64,000 nucleotides of DNA from NCBI RefSeq assembly GCF_003131205.1, contig NZ_QFFY01000002.1, positions 186,001-250,000 on the forward strand, given 5' to 3'. The notes below the pieces were generated by a model. It saw only the letters and a program-made list of their open reading frames with translations, ran no database searches and was not told where the DNA came from. Each line of letters opens with the position of its first letter. Position 1 is the stretch's first letter. The position numbers were made by a program, and so were the translations under genes. The stretch is from Occallatibacter savannae (GTDB lineage: Bacteria; Acidobacteriota; Terriglobia; Terriglobales; Acidobacteriaceae). Below are positions 16,980-26,903 of the stretch, piece after piece.

Positions 16980-18317
16980 CTATTTCAGGAGGTCGAGGGC
17001 CATGGCGGTCATGGCGGTGACGCCGGTTTTGATGGTTGGGGCGTAGACGGGGGCGAAGAGGGCGGAGTGGGGGCTGGGCAAGGCAACACCGGTCTTGCGG
17101 CACTCTGCGAGTTTGATGGGGTCGGCGGCGCCCAGCCAGAACATGACGCCGGGAATCGTGCCGTCGAGCGTGAATAGACCCACGTCTTCGCTGCCCATCA
17201 CGGCTTTGGCTTCTTCGACGTGGTCGGGGCCGAGCGCGGCGGTTGCGGATTTGCGCAGGCGCTCGGTGAGCGGCGCGTCGTTGAGGGTTGCGGTAGTGCT
17301 TTCCAGGACCTTGACGACGGGCATGCGGTCGGCGGGGATTCCATAGCTCTCGGCCAGGCCGTTGGCGGTGCGGCGGATGTCGGCGAGGATCGTATCGCGG
17401 AGGGCCTGCGAATAGGTGCGGAGTGTCATACCGAGCTCGACTTGATCAGGGATGATGTTGTTCTTCGTGCCTCCGTGGATGAATCCCACGGTGAGGACTG
17501 CGGGCTGCTGGGGATCGATCTGCCGGCTGACGATGGTTTGGGCAACGAGGATGAATTCGGCAGCGAGAACGATGGGGTCCTTGCCGACTTCCGGGCGCGA
17601 GCCGTGGCCGCCGATCCCGCGGATGGTGACGTTGATCCCGGTGGAACTGGCGAGGAGCGGACCACCTTTCAGAGAGACTGATCCGGCGGCGACGTCGTTG
17701 GAGTCGTGCTCTGAGAGCACGAAGTCGGGACGGCCGAAGCGCTGGTAGAGGTTGTCGGCGAGCATGGCTTTTGCGCCGTCGATCATTTCCTCCGAGGGCT
17801 GGCCAATGAGCATGACGGTGCCGTGCCACTGCGACTTGCGTTCGGCGAGTTCCCGGGCGGTGCCGAGCAAGACGGTCATATGGATGTCGTGACCGCAGGC
17901 GTGCATGACGCCGACGTCCTGGCCTTGAGCGTTGCTGGAGCGCACGGTGGAGGCGTAATCGACTCCGGTCTTTTCTTCGACGGGGAGCGCGTCCATGTCG
18001 CTGCGGATGAGGAGGCGCGGGCCGGAGCCGTTCTGGAGGATGGCGACGATGCCATACGCCTGGGAGCCGTCTTCGTATCTGCCGATGCGCTCGGTGACGG
18101 TGTAGCCGAGCTTGCGGAGTTCAGCCGCTAGGAAGGCGGAGGTCTTCTCTTCGTGGTGGGAGAGTTCGGGTGCACGGTGCAGGTGCTTGTACGTCTCGGT
18201 GAGCGCGGGGAGTTGCTTGTCGACAGACGCGGGGAGGTCGGAGGCCGACTGGGCAAGTATCAGCCCGGGGGCAGAGAGTGCTGCGAGGGCGGCGAGCGCG
18301 AAGCGACGCGTCTTCAT
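16980..18317 (-). CDS. M20-family amidohydrolase (hippurate-hydrolase-like)
   Basis: A 445-residue protein with a signal peptide (RRFALAALAALSAPGLILA), so it is probably periplasmic. The M20D di-metal site is evident: HACGHDIHMTVLLG (metal-binding Cys/His/Asp region), QPSEE (catalytic glutamate pair) and VLSEHDSND. The dimerisation/lid segment GGHGSRPEVGKDPIVLAAEF and the C-terminal substrate motif ALPSPHSALFAP are also family-typical. The enzymes hydrolyse N-acyl amino acids or related amides. The start ATG at 18317 places the signal correctly. It diverges from padR, and the two share a 164-bp regulatory region with a repeated palindrome. Confidence 0.9.
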   Translation of the reverse strand: MKTRRFALAALAALSAPGLILAQSASDLPASVDKQLPALTETYKHLHRAPELSHHEEKTSAFLAAELRKLGYTVTERIGRYEDGSQAYGIVAILQNGSGPRLLIRSDMDALPVEEKTGVDYASTVRSSNAQGQDVGVMHACGHDIHMTVLLGTARELAERKSQWHGTVMLIGQPSEEMIDGAKAMLADNLYQRFGRPDFVLSEHDSNDVAAGSVSLKGGPLLASSTGINVTIRGIGGHGSRPEVGKDPIVLAAEFILVAQTIVSRQIDPQQPAVLTVGFIHGGTKNNIIPDQVELGMTLRTYSQALRDTILADIRRTANGLAESYGIPADRMPVVKVLESTTATLNDAPLTERLRKSATAALGPDHVEEAKAVMGSEDVGLFTLDGTIPGVMFWLGAADPIKLAECRKTGVALPSPHSALFAPVYAPTIKTGVTAMTAMALDLLK

Positions 18318-18419
18318 GGGTGTCAGGCTCCGTGTTTGTGTTCAGGCGAACGTTGAGGCAAGGCTAACATGCATGAGCTGCGCTGTTCGTCACAAGTATT
18401 TGGCGGACGCGTGCCGTTC

Positions 18420-18472
18420 CTATTGCGTTCCCATAGAGGCGGGCGTAGAGTGCTCCTATTGCAGACCCATAG
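18420..18472. promoter_or_regulatory. Paired 17-bp palindromes, probable PadR operator
   Basis: CTATTGCGTTCCCATAG (18420-18436) and CTATTGCAGACCCATAG (18456-18472) are two copies of an imperfect palindrome, 36 bp apart, immediately before the padR start. They share CTATTG and CCCATAG. An autoregulatory site is the simplest reading, and the position between divergent genes allows control of both. Confidence 0.55.
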
Positions 18473-18481
18473 GAGAAGAGA

Positions 18482-18823
18482 ATGGGCGACAAGACGGATG
18501 TTTGGCAGGGAACGCTGGCGCTGATGATTTTGAAGACGCTGGAGACGATGGGGCCGCAGCACGGGTACGGGCTTGCGCGGCGCATCGAGCAGACGAGTGG
18601 CGATTTGCTGCAACTGAATTACGGAACGCTGTATCCGGCGCTGCTGAAGCTGGAGCAAGAGGGATACGTGCGGTCGGAGTGGGGCTTCTCCGATAACAAC
18701 CGGAAGGCAAAATTTTACGAGCTGACGAAGTCCGGGCAGAAGCAGGTGCGCAGGGCGACGGCGGACTGGGAGCAGACGACGGAGATTCTGTCGCGGTTTC
18801 TCACGCCGGCCGAGGAGGCGTAA
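18482..18823 (+). CDS. PadR-family transcriptional regulator
   Basis: A 113-residue winged-helix protein. Typical PadR features: LALMILKTLETMGPQHGYGL (recognition-fold N-terminal helix), QLNYGTLYPALLKLEQEGYV (winged helix, with the family Y-P-A-L-xxLE pattern), and YELTKSGQKQVRRATADW. The protein is complete and of normal length. Its stop codon overlaps the start of the first ADOP gene by one base (TAATG), so translation is likely coupled. In acidobacterial genomes PadR genes frequently precede ADOP genes. Probably a repressor of the downstream operon; the ligand is unknown. Confidence 0.9.
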   Translation: MGDKTDVWQGTLALMILKTLETMGPQHGYGLARRIEQTSGDLLQLNYGTLYPALLKLEQEGYVRSEWGFSDNNRKAKFYELTKSGQKQVRRATADWEQTTEILSRFLTPAEEA

Positions 18824-21531
18824 TGAAAGCGCTTCGAGCAATGTGGATGAGACTTCGCCGCGGCGGCCGCCACGACGACGAGTTTGATGCGGAACTGCAG
18901 AGCCATGTGGCGATGGCGGTTGAGAACGGGAAGCGGCAGGGCCTGGATGAGCAGGAGGCGCGACGCCGTGCACTTGTTCAGCTGGGCGGAACAGAGCAGG
19001 TGAGGCAGGCTTATCGCGAGCGCGCCGGCATCTGGTGGATGCAGGACTTTGTGCGCGATCTTCGCTTTGCGGGCCGCAGCATGATGCGGAATCCGGGAGT
19101 GACTGTGCTGGCGGTACTGACGCTTGCGGTGGGCATCGCTTCGACGACGACGGTGTTCACGTGGATTGATGCGGTCTCGCTGCAGCTTTTAAGCGGGGTT
19201 GCGAACCCATCGCAGCTTGCGAGCGTAGTGAGCGTGGCGGCTGACGGAACGTGGATCACTTCGTCCTATCCGGACTACAAGGACTTTCGCGATCACCTTA
19301 AGCTGCTGGATGGGATCGCCGTGACGCGGCCGGCGGCGTTTAGTGTAGGCAGCGAAGAGCATAGCGATCGGGTATGGGGAGAACTGGTCAGCGGCAACTT
19401 CTTTTCGGTTCTGGAAGTGAAGCCTGAGGCTGGACGTCTTTTTCTCCCGGCGGAGTACGGCGACGCGGTGGGGCAATACCCGGTTGCGGTGATCAGCGAT
19501 CAGTACTGGCGAACGCACTTCGGCGCCGATCCGCATGTGATCGGCTCGACGATTCGCATCAACCAGCGACCGCTTACGGTGGTGGGTGTTGCCGATCCGG
19601 CTTTTCACGGATCGATTCCGGCGACTGCGTTTGACCTGTGGGTTCCGTACATGCAGCAGCCCATGTTGAACGGAGTGCAGGACTGGATGCTGCGCGATCG
19701 CCACACCCGAAACATGCTGGCCATCGCGCGGGTGAAGAAGGAAGCGACGTTTGCGCAGGCGGCGCAGGAGTTGAAGACGCTCGCGGATCGCATGGCCGTG
19801 GCGAATGCAGACGTGAGCGAGGGTATGAGTGCGACACTGCTTCCGCTTTCACAGTCGCCGTTCGGACCTCAGGCATTGCTGGCGGGGCCGCTGCGGATCC
19901 TGATGGGCGTATCGGTGCTTGTTCTGCTGATTGTTTGCGCGAATGTGGCCAACCTGCTGATGGCGCGTGCTACGGCGCGGGAAAAGGAATTCACTGCGCG
20001 GATGGCGTTGGGCGCGCGGCGCGGGCGTGTGGCGCGGCAGGTTCTGACAGAGTGCATGACGCTCACGCTTCTCGGCACGGGGCTGGGGTTGGCGGTGCTG
20101 CCGCTCTCGAGTCGAGCACTGACGCTGCTGATGCCTCCGGGGGCGTGGAAGACAGTAACGTCGCTAAATATTCGACCGGACCTGCCGGTGATGGTGTTTA
20201 CGGCTGGATTGTGCGTGCTGGTTGCGGCGCTGGCCGGCGTGCTGCCTGTGCTGCATGTGACAAGACTGAATCTAAGCTCGCGCCTCAACGATGGCGGCCG
20301 AAGCGGCTCTGCCGGCCGCAGACACAACCGAACGCGCTCAGTGCTGGTGGCCAGCGAAGTGGCACTAGCGCTGGTAACGCTGGTAGGAGCCGGACTGTTT
20401 GCGCGCAGCTTTGCGCAGACCCTGCACGTGGATTCGGGCTTCGACCCCAATCACGTGCTGGTCAGCCAGCTGTATCTCTCCACAAACGGCTACAACCTCG
20501 CGCAGCGAAAAGAATTTTGCCGCAGGCTCGAACAGCAGATGCAGAGTGCGCCCGGCGTGGAGGGCCTGGCCTATGCAGATGGCGTGCCGCTTGGCTACGA
20601 GCCCAGCTGGTGGGAAGAGTTGAAGATCGAAGGGTATGCTCCGCAGCCCGATGAAAACATGAATGTCTTCCGCAACGTGATCTCGCCGGGCTATCTGCCG
20701 CTGCTGAAGATTCCGATCGTCGATGGGCGCAACTTCACCGAACAGGACAATGAAAAAGCGCCGGCGGTGATGATTGTGAACGAGACGTTTGCGAAGCGCT
20801 ACTTCGCCGATGGAAAAGCGCTCGGCCACAAGGTGCATGGCTGGGGGACATGGTTCCGCATTGTCGGAGTGGCGAAGGATTCGAAATACCACTACCTCAA
20901 TGAAAAGCCGACGCCATACTTCTATGTGAATTTTCGCCAGCTTTATCGCGAAGACATGAGTCTCTCGATCTATGTGCGGACGCATGGGGATCCGAACGGC
21001 ATTCTGTCGACGCTGCGCAGGCAGGCGCGCTCGGTCGATCCGAATGTGACGGTCTACGACGCGCAGCCAATGACGGAGGCGATTGGCGCTTCGCTCTATC
21101 CGCAGAAGCTTGCTGCGAGTCTGATGACGGTGATGGGATCGATTGCGATTCTTCTTGCGGGAGTGGGTCTCTACAGCGTGATGGCGTACTGGGTGGCGCA
21201 GCGGACCAAGGAAATCGGCGTGCGCATGGCGCTGGGGGCGCGGCCACGGCACGTGCTGGGACTGGTGATCGGGAGGGGACTGGCGGTCACGGCAGCAGGG
21301 GTTGCGGGAGGCATTGCGCTGGCGCTACTGCTCACGAGAAGTATTGCTGCTTTCTCATTTGCGAACTTCGGCGGAGGACAGCATCCGATGCTGCTGGCAC
21401 GGACCAGCATGGATCCGCTGATCTATGCAGCGGCAGCAATCTTCTTGTGTTCCATTGCGTTGGTCGCGTGCTGGCTGCCGGCGCGGCGAGCAGCGCACAT
21501 CAATCCTACAGACGCGTTGCGGATGGAGTAG
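18823..21531 (+). CDS. ADOP permease 1 (acidobacterial duplicated orphan permease)
   Basis: A 902-residue membrane protein. A soluble helical N-terminus (about residues 1-75) carries the pattern DAELQSHVAMAVENG...ARRRALVQLGGTEQ. The first membrane helix lies at about residue 95, followed by a MacB-type periplasmic domain and two FtsX-type permease cores. The FtsX signature appears twice, as EKEFTARMALGAR (about residue 387) and KEIGVRMALGARPRHV (about 795). No ATPase gene adjoins. The start overlaps the padR stop. The C-terminus ends PARRAAHINPTDALRME. Likely function: part of an ABC-type system that exports or mechanically signals; substrate unknown. Confidence 0.9.
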   Translation: MKALRAMWMRLRRGGRHDDEFDAELQSHVAMAVENGKRQGLDEQEARRRALVQLGGTEQVRQAYRERAGIWWMQDFVRDLRFAGRSMMRNPGVTVLAVLTLAVGIASTTTVFTWIDAVSLQLLSGVANPSQLASVVSVAADGTWITSSYPDYKDFRDHLKLLDGIAVTRPAAFSVGSEEHSDRVWGELVSGNFFSVLEVKPEAGRLFLPAEYGDAVGQYPVAVISDQYWRTHFGADPHVIGSTIRINQRPLTVVGVADPAFHGSIPATAFDLWVPYMQQPMLNGVQDWMLRDRHTRNMLAIARVKKEATFAQAAQELKTLADRMAVANADVSEGMSATLLPLSQSPFGPQALLAGPLRILMGVSVLVLLIVCANVANLLMARATAREKEFTARMALGARRGRVARQVLTECMTLTLLGTGLGLAVLPLSSRALTLLMPPGAWKTVTSLNIRPDLPVMVFTAGLCVLVAALAGVLPVLHVTRLNLSSRLNDGGRSGSAGRRHNRTRSVLVASEVALALVTLVGAGLFARSFAQTLHVDSGFDPNHVLVSQLYLSTNGYNLAQRKEFCRRLEQQMQSAPGVEGLAYADGVPLGYEPSWWEELKIEGYAPQPDENMNVFRNVISPGYLPLLKIPIVDGRNFTEQDNEKAPAVMIVNETFAKRYFADGKALGHKVHGWGTWFRIVGVAKDSKYHYLNEKPTPYFYVNFRQLYREDMSLSIYVRTHGDPNGILSTLRRQARSVDPNVTVYDAQPMTEAIGASLYPQKLAASLMTVMGSIAILLAGVGLYSVMAYWVAQRTKEIGVRMALGARPRHVLGLVIGRGLAVTAAGVAGGIALALLLTRSIAAFSFANFGGGQHPMLLARTSMDPLIYAAAAIFLCSIALVACWLPARRAAHINPTDALRME

Positions 21532-21539
21532 CAGTGCCT

Positions 21540-24227
21540 ATGCGAAGACTGCGCGCGCTGTGGATACGGTTTGGAAACATGCTCGACCGCGGACGCTCGG
21601 AAGGTGAGTTGTCCGCTGAACTAGAAGCCCATGTGGCGCTGCATACGGAGGCCGGGGTTGCGGCGGGGATGAGCGAGGCGGAGGCGCGAAGGATCGCGCT
21701 GGTAAAGCTGGGCGGCGCGGAGCAGGTGCTGCAAGCGCAGCGTGAGCGGGCGCGGCTGGTGTGGATGGAGAACCTGGTGCAGGACGTGCGGTATGGAGCG
21801 CGGACGTTGCGGCGGGCACCGGGATTTGCGCTGACGGCCATTGCAACAGTTGGTCTGGGGATTGGCGCGTGCACAGCGATCTTCAGCCTGGTGAATGCTG
21901 TGCTGATCCGGTCTCTGCCGTACGGGGATCCGGAGAGGCTGGTGTATCTGTTCTCGCCGAATCCGAATTTGAAGATTCCTGCCGAGGTGATTTGCCCGGC
22001 GTATGGGGACTTCTACGATCTGAAGCGGGAGAGCCGGTCATTCGAGTCGATGAGCAACTTCGTACAGGTGATGTCGAACCTGAACGAGGGCGGAACGGTT
22101 CAGCAGGTTGGATCGGCGCGCGTGGACGAAGATTTCTTCCGGACGCTCGAGGCTAACCCAGAGATCGGGCGGGCAATCACCAGCGAGGATGTGCAGAGCG
22201 GCCGTGACAAGGTAATCGTGATCAGCCACTCGATGTGGATGTCGCGATTTGGTGGGCGCTCGGATGTGTTGCAGCAATCAATTGTTTTGGACAAGGCGAC
22301 CTACCGGGTTATCGGCGTGATGCCGCCGGAGTTTGAGTATCCGTTTGGGTCGGATCTGCCCTACGGGAATTCGCATATCAAGTCCACGCAGGTCTGGATG
22401 CCGCTGGTATTGAGTGCGAAGCAGCGAGTTGCGCGGGAGCCGGACGACAACACCACGATCGCGCGGCTGCGGTCTGGGGTTTCGGTGCGCGCGGCGCAGG
22501 CGGAGATGGCCGGCATCATGGCGCGGCTGGATAAGGAATATCCGGGCAACCCGAACGATGAGTTGGGGCCGCTGCGCCAGTGGGGCGCGCTGATTGAGCG
22601 GCTCACCGATGTGTCGATCGGCCCGGTGCGGCCGCTGATGCGGTTGCTGCTGGCGGCGGTTGGGCTGGTGTTACTGATAGCGTGCGGCAATGCAGCAAAC
22701 CTGCTGCTGGCTCGAGCGGCTGAGAGGGCGCGTGAGCTGGGAGTAAGGACTGCGCTCGGTGCGGGACGCGGGCGGATGGTGCGGCAACTGCTGACGGAGT
22801 CGCTGTTGATTGGGGCTGCTGGATGCGCGGTGGGAGTTGCCCTTGCGTTTCTGTTCCTGCGGCTGCTGCCGAAGCTCGATCCGGGCAACATTCCGCGATT
22901 GAACGAGGCATCGCTGGATTGGCGAGTGCTGGCGGTTGCTTTGGGAGCGGCGCTGTTTACAAGCTTGTTTGCAGGATTGCTGCCAGCGTGGCGGGCATCG
23001 CGGGTAGAGCTGACTGAGTTTCTGAAGGCGCATGGCGCGCGTGCAAGCTCACGAGGGCATAGCCGGGTGCAGAGCGGCCTGATTGTTTCGCAGACAGCGA
23101 TGGTGGTTGTGCTGCTGGCTGCGGCGGGGTTGCTGATCCGCAGCTACGTGAAAGTTGTGAACGTCGACACGGGTTTTTCTCAGGCGACGGTGACGTTTCA
23201 TGTGAGCCTTGATGATCGATACAAAACGCCAGAGCAGCAGGTTGATTTCTTTCGGCAGCTCACTGCCAAGCTAAATCATCTGCCGGGAGTTGTTGCGGCC
23301 GGAGCGGTGAACTATCTGCCGCTCACGAACTCGGAAAGTATCACGTTGATGTGGATAGATGGGTCGCAGAGCAACAAAGAGTTTCAGGAGGCCGAAGCTC
23401 GATATGTTACTCCACAGTACTTCACGGCGATGGGCATTTCGCTAATTGCAGGTCGCTATCTGACGGAGGACGACATCACCCGGAAGGCTGGCGTGACGGT
23501 CATCAACAAGCGACTTGCAGATGTTTACTTCCCGAATCGAAATCCAATCGGGGCGCGCATCAGTACTAACCGGGAAGCGGACGGCTGGAAAGACTTCAAC
23601 ACCGTGGTGGGCGTGGTCGGGGACGTGCGGCATGTGGGTCTCGAAGAGGAAGCAGAGCCGCAGATGTACTACGCCAATTATCAGATGAGCGGGGCAGGTG
23701 TAGCAGTCCGTTCGGCATTGCCGGTGGCGACATTAACGAATGAGATTCGGTTGTTGTTGAAGCAAATCGATCCGCAGTTGGCGATGACGGATATACGGAC
23801 GATGGGGGAGTGGGTTTCGCTGGCGAGTGCGCGGAGGCGGTTTCAGACTTCGCTGCTGACGGCGTTTGCCGGAATCGCATTGGTGCTTGCGCTGGTGGGG
23901 CTGTATGGGCTGATGGCATTCTCCGTGAATCGGCGGACGCGCGAGGTGGGAATCCGCATGGCGCTGGGTGCGGAGCGGCGGGATGTGCTGCTGCTCGTGA
24001 TGAGGAATGCGGGCGCGCTGGTTGGTGCGGGGCTTGTCGCTGGACTGGCGTGCGTGTGGATGATGACGCGCGTGATGCGGTCGTTTTTGTTTGGCGTGAG
24101 CGAGCACGATCCGATGACGGTGGTTGCAGTTTCCGCGCTGATGGTGGTTTGTGGATTGGTGGCGGCGGTGGTCCCTGCCAAGCGCGCGGCTTCGATCGAG
24201 CCGATGCAGGCGTTGCGGACCGAATAG
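21540..24227 (+). CDS. ADOP permease 2
   Basis: An 895-residue paralogue of the preceding gene with the same order: N-terminal helical region (ELSAELEAHVALHTEAG, RIALVKLGGAEQ), membrane helix, MacB-like periplasmic part, and two FtsX cores. The signatures are ARELGVRTALGAGRGRMVRQ (about residue 398) and REVGIRMALGAERRDV (about 801). The start could also be a GTG at 21534, two codons earlier. It is only 2-8 bp from the previous gene, consistent with one transcript. The C-terminus is PAKRAASIEPMQALRTE. No ATP-binding cassette is adjacent. Function and substrate unknown. Confidence 0.9.
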   Translation: MRRLRALWIRFGNMLDRGRSEGELSAELEAHVALHTEAGVAAGMSEAEARRIALVKLGGAEQVLQAQRERARLVWMENLVQDVRYGARTLRRAPGFALTAIATVGLGIGACTAIFSLVNAVLIRSLPYGDPERLVYLFSPNPNLKIPAEVICPAYGDFYDLKRESRSFESMSNFVQVMSNLNEGGTVQQVGSARVDEDFFRTLEANPEIGRAITSEDVQSGRDKVIVISHSMWMSRFGGRSDVLQQSIVLDKATYRVIGVMPPEFEYPFGSDLPYGNSHIKSTQVWMPLVLSAKQRVAREPDDNTTIARLRSGVSVRAAQAEMAGIMARLDKEYPGNPNDELGPLRQWGALIERLTDVSIGPVRPLMRLLLAAVGLVLLIACGNAANLLLARAAERARELGVRTALGAGRGRMVRQLLTESLLIGAAGCAVGVALAFLFLRLLPKLDPGNIPRLNEASLDWRVLAVALGAALFTSLFAGLLPAWRASRVELTEFLKAHGARASSRGHSRVQSGLIVSQTAMVVVLLAAAGLLIRSYVKVVNVDTGFSQATVTFHVSLDDRYKTPEQQVDFFRQLTAKLNHLPGVVAAGAVNYLPLTNSESITLMWIDGSQSNKEFQEAEARYVTPQYFTAMGISLIAGRYLTEDDITRKAGVTVINKRLADVYFPNRNPIGARISTNREADGWKDFNTVVGVVGDVRHVGLEEEAEPQMYYANYQMSGAGVAVRSALPVATLTNEIRLLLKQIDPQLAMTDIRTMGEWVSLASARRRFQTSLLTAFAGIALVLALVGLYGLMAFSVNRRTREVGIRMALGAERRDVLLLVMRNAGALVGAGLVAGLACVWMMTRVMRSFLFGVSEHDPMTVVAVSALMVVCGLVAAVVPAKRAASIEPMQALRTE

Positions 24228-24237
24228 GGAGGGTTGA

Positions 24238-26895
24238 GTGCGAAAGCTGCGCGGAGTTTGGATGCGGTTGCTAGGGATGGTGCGGGATCGCGCGGATGAG
24301 GAGTTCTCGGCGGAGCTTGATGCGCACATCGCGATGCAGGTGGAAGACGGGGTGCGCATGGGTTTGAGTGAAGACGAGGCGCGGAGGCGTGCGTTGATGC
24401 AGCTAGGCGGAGTGGAGCAGGCGAAGCAGGCGCGGCGCGAAGGACGGACGCTGCCCTGGATCGAGAATCTCGGGCGCGATGCCAAGTATGCGGTGCGTAC
24501 GCTTGCGAAGCAGTCGGCGATCACGCTGGTGGCGGTGATTTCGATCGGTCTGGGGATTGGCGCGAATGCGACGATTTTTGCGATGGTGAGCCGGTTTGTG
24601 CTGCGACCCGCACCGGTCGGGGATCCTGCGACCCTTCTGTCGCTGCATATTGCGCCGAAAGGCGATCCATGCTGCAACGAGTTTCCTCTGCCTGTATATG
24701 AGGACATACGGAATCAAGCGAAGTCATTTTCGGGTGTGGCTGCCTTCTACGAGCTACTTCCCGCATCGATCAGCGGCGATGGTGACCCGGAGAGAGTGTG
24801 GGGCCAGGCGGTGACGACGAACTACTTTGATGTGCTGCGACTGCCTATGGTGGCGGGGCGTGGGTTTGCACAGCAGGAGAGCCGGTCGCCGGACGTGGTC
24901 CTCAGCGCAAGGCTGTGGCAGAGGCGGTTTGCGAGCGATCCGCAGATTGTGGGCAAGAGCGTCAAGCTGTCGGGGAAGGCGTTCACTGTGATCGGGGTGG
25001 CGCCGGCGTCGTTCCGCAGCGTCGATCAGATATTGGACATTCAGTACTGGGTACCGCTGGAATTGGCGAAGGACCTGGCGGCCGACCTGCCTCCGCAGAA
25101 CTCGCGCGAGTATCACTGGCTTGCGGTTGTGGCGCGGCTGCGCGACGGGGTGACGCGGAGCCAGGCAGCAAGCGAGCTGGACACAATGGGGCATCGCTTC
25201 GAGGCAGAGTATCCCAAAACGGACAAGAACATGGCGTTCCGGTTCGAACAGGCGGGCTCGCTGCCGCCGCGCGAGAGAGGCGCGGTGCTGACGTTTTTTT
25301 CGGTGCTGAGCGTGATTGTGCTGCTGCTGCTGGCGATTGCGGGTGCGAATGTTGCGAACCTGCTGTTTGCAAAAGCGGCGGGACGACAGAGAGAGATGGC
25401 AGTGCGGCTGGCTTTGGGCGCAACGCGAGCGAGACTGCGGCGACAGATGCTGATGGAGAGTACGCTGCTGGGCGTGACGGGCGGAGCGCTGGGCGTGTTG
25501 TTGTCCCTATGGGCTACGCAGGCGCTGTCGGCATTTCATGTTCCAGCGCCGATTCCCCTGAATTTGTTTGTGGCTCTGGACTGGCGCACGCTCCTCTACA
25601 CGTTCTCGGTGAGCATTGGGTGCGGCGTGCTGCTGGGAATGGCCCCGTCGTGGGCGGCGTCGCGACCGATGCTGGCGAATGCACTCAAGGGGGAGGATGC
25701 GCTGGTGCGGCCGGGACGGCGCGTGACTCTGCGCAACGTTCTAGTGGTGGCGCAGATTGCGATGTCGGTGGTGCTGCTGTGCGTGACGGGATTGTTTCTG
25801 CGGAGCCTGGAGAGCGCCGCGCGCATCGATCTTGGATTTCGTTCGCAGGGATTGCTGCTGATGTCGATGGATCCGAGGCTGAATGGATACACGCCGGAAC
25901 AGATCAGCAGGTTCATGCGGGAGTTGCGGCAGAGAGTTGCAGCGCTGCCGGGGGTCGATGCCGCAGTCCCGACGGATGTGGCGATGCTCTCGGGTGGTCA
26001 TCGGAGCGACGGGTTCACAGTGGCGGGACGCGAAGAGAAGGACGCGGTGAACGCAATGACGGAGCTGTACATGATCACGCCGGGGTATTTCAGCGCGATG
26101 GGGATTCCGATACTTGCCGGGCATGATGTCGCAAATGAGGCGGCGAACGGTCCGAGGGTGGCACTGGTGAATAGGGCTTTTGTCGACAAGCTGTTTCCGG
26201 GCGGCAATCCGATCGGGCAGCACGTGCACGGTGGCAGCTGGACGTACGAGATTATCGGCGTGGTCGGGAATACGAAATCGCGCACGCTGGGCGAAGATAC
26301 GCGGCCTGTGCTGTATCGCTCGCTCGATCAGAGCATTGCGGAAGATCCATCTGGCATGGGATACACGCTGGTGGTGCACACGCCGGGTAATCCTGCGGCG
26401 CTTTCGGAGGCTGTGCGGCGGCAGATCTATGGTCTCAATCCGAACATCGCGATCTACAACGAGGAGACGATGGAGGAGCACGTGAAATCGGCGTACTTCC
26501 TGCCTCGGCTGGCGGCGACGCTCTTCGGCGTGTTCGGCGGGATCGGGCTGCTGCTGGCGGCTGTGGGTCTGTATGGCGTGATGAGCTATGCGGTGAGCAG
26601 GCGAACGCGGGAGATCGGGATACGGATGGCGCTGGGTGCGCGCGCCGGCAATGTTGCAGGGCTTGTGGTTCGCCAGGGAATGGCGCTGGCGCTGATTGCG
26701 ATGGCGCTGGGCTGGCCGGTAGCGTGGATGCTGTCGCGGTTTGCTTCGAGTTTTCTGTACGGGATCAAGCCGCACGATGTGGTGACGTTTGCGGCGGCGC
26801 CCGTGTTTCTGGGAGTGATTGCGCTGATTGCGTGCTGGCTGCCGGCGCGGCGAGCGACGCTGGTGGATCCGGTGAAAGCGTTGCGGACGGAGTAG
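24238..26895 (+). CDS. ADOP permease 3
   Basis: An 885-residue paralogue with a GTG start at 24238, 10 bp after the previous stop. The N-terminal domain reads EFSAELDAHIAMQVEDG and RRALMQLGGVEQ. FtsX signatures are REMAVRLALGATRARLRRQ (about residue 384) and REIGIRMALGARAGNV (about 791). The periplasmic region contains GDPCCNEFPLPVYEDI, with a vicinal cysteine pair not noticed in the sister proteins. The C-terminus is PARRATLVDPVKALRTE. Intact and full length. Confidence 0.9.
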   Translation: MRKLRGVWMRLLGMVRDRADEEFSAELDAHIAMQVEDGVRMGLSEDEARRRALMQLGGVEQAKQARREGRTLPWIENLGRDAKYAVRTLAKQSAITLVAVISIGLGIGANATIFAMVSRFVLRPAPVGDPATLLSLHIAPKGDPCCNEFPLPVYEDIRNQAKSFSGVAAFYELLPASISGDGDPERVWGQAVTTNYFDVLRLPMVAGRGFAQQESRSPDVVLSARLWQRRFASDPQIVGKSVKLSGKAFTVIGVAPASFRSVDQILDIQYWVPLELAKDLAADLPPQNSREYHWLAVVARLRDGVTRSQAASELDTMGHRFEAEYPKTDKNMAFRFEQAGSLPPRERGAVLTFFSVLSVIVLLLLAIAGANVANLLFAKAAGRQREMAVRLALGATRARLRRQMLMESTLLGVTGGALGVLLSLWATQALSAFHVPAPIPLNLFVALDWRTLLYTFSVSIGCGVLLGMAPSWAASRPMLANALKGEDALVRPGRRVTLRNVLVVAQIAMSVVLLCVTGLFLRSLESAARIDLGFRSQGLLLMSMDPRLNGYTPEQISRFMRELRQRVAALPGVDAAVPTDVAMLSGGHRSDGFTVAGREEKDAVNAMTELYMITPGYFSAMGIPILAGHDVANEAANGPRVALVNRAFVDKLFPGGNPIGQHVHGGSWTYEIIGVVGNTKSRTLGEDTRPVLYRSLDQSIAEDPSGMGYTLVVHTPGNPAALSEAVRRQIYGLNPNIAIYNEETMEEHVKSAYFLPRLAATLFGVFGGIGLLLAAVGLYGVMSYAVSRRTREIGIRMALGARAGNVAGLVVRQGMALALIAMALGWPVAWMLSRFASSFLYGIKPHDVVTFAAAPVFLGVIALIACWLPARRATLVDPVKALRTE

Positions 26896-26903
26896 GAGCG
26901 GCG

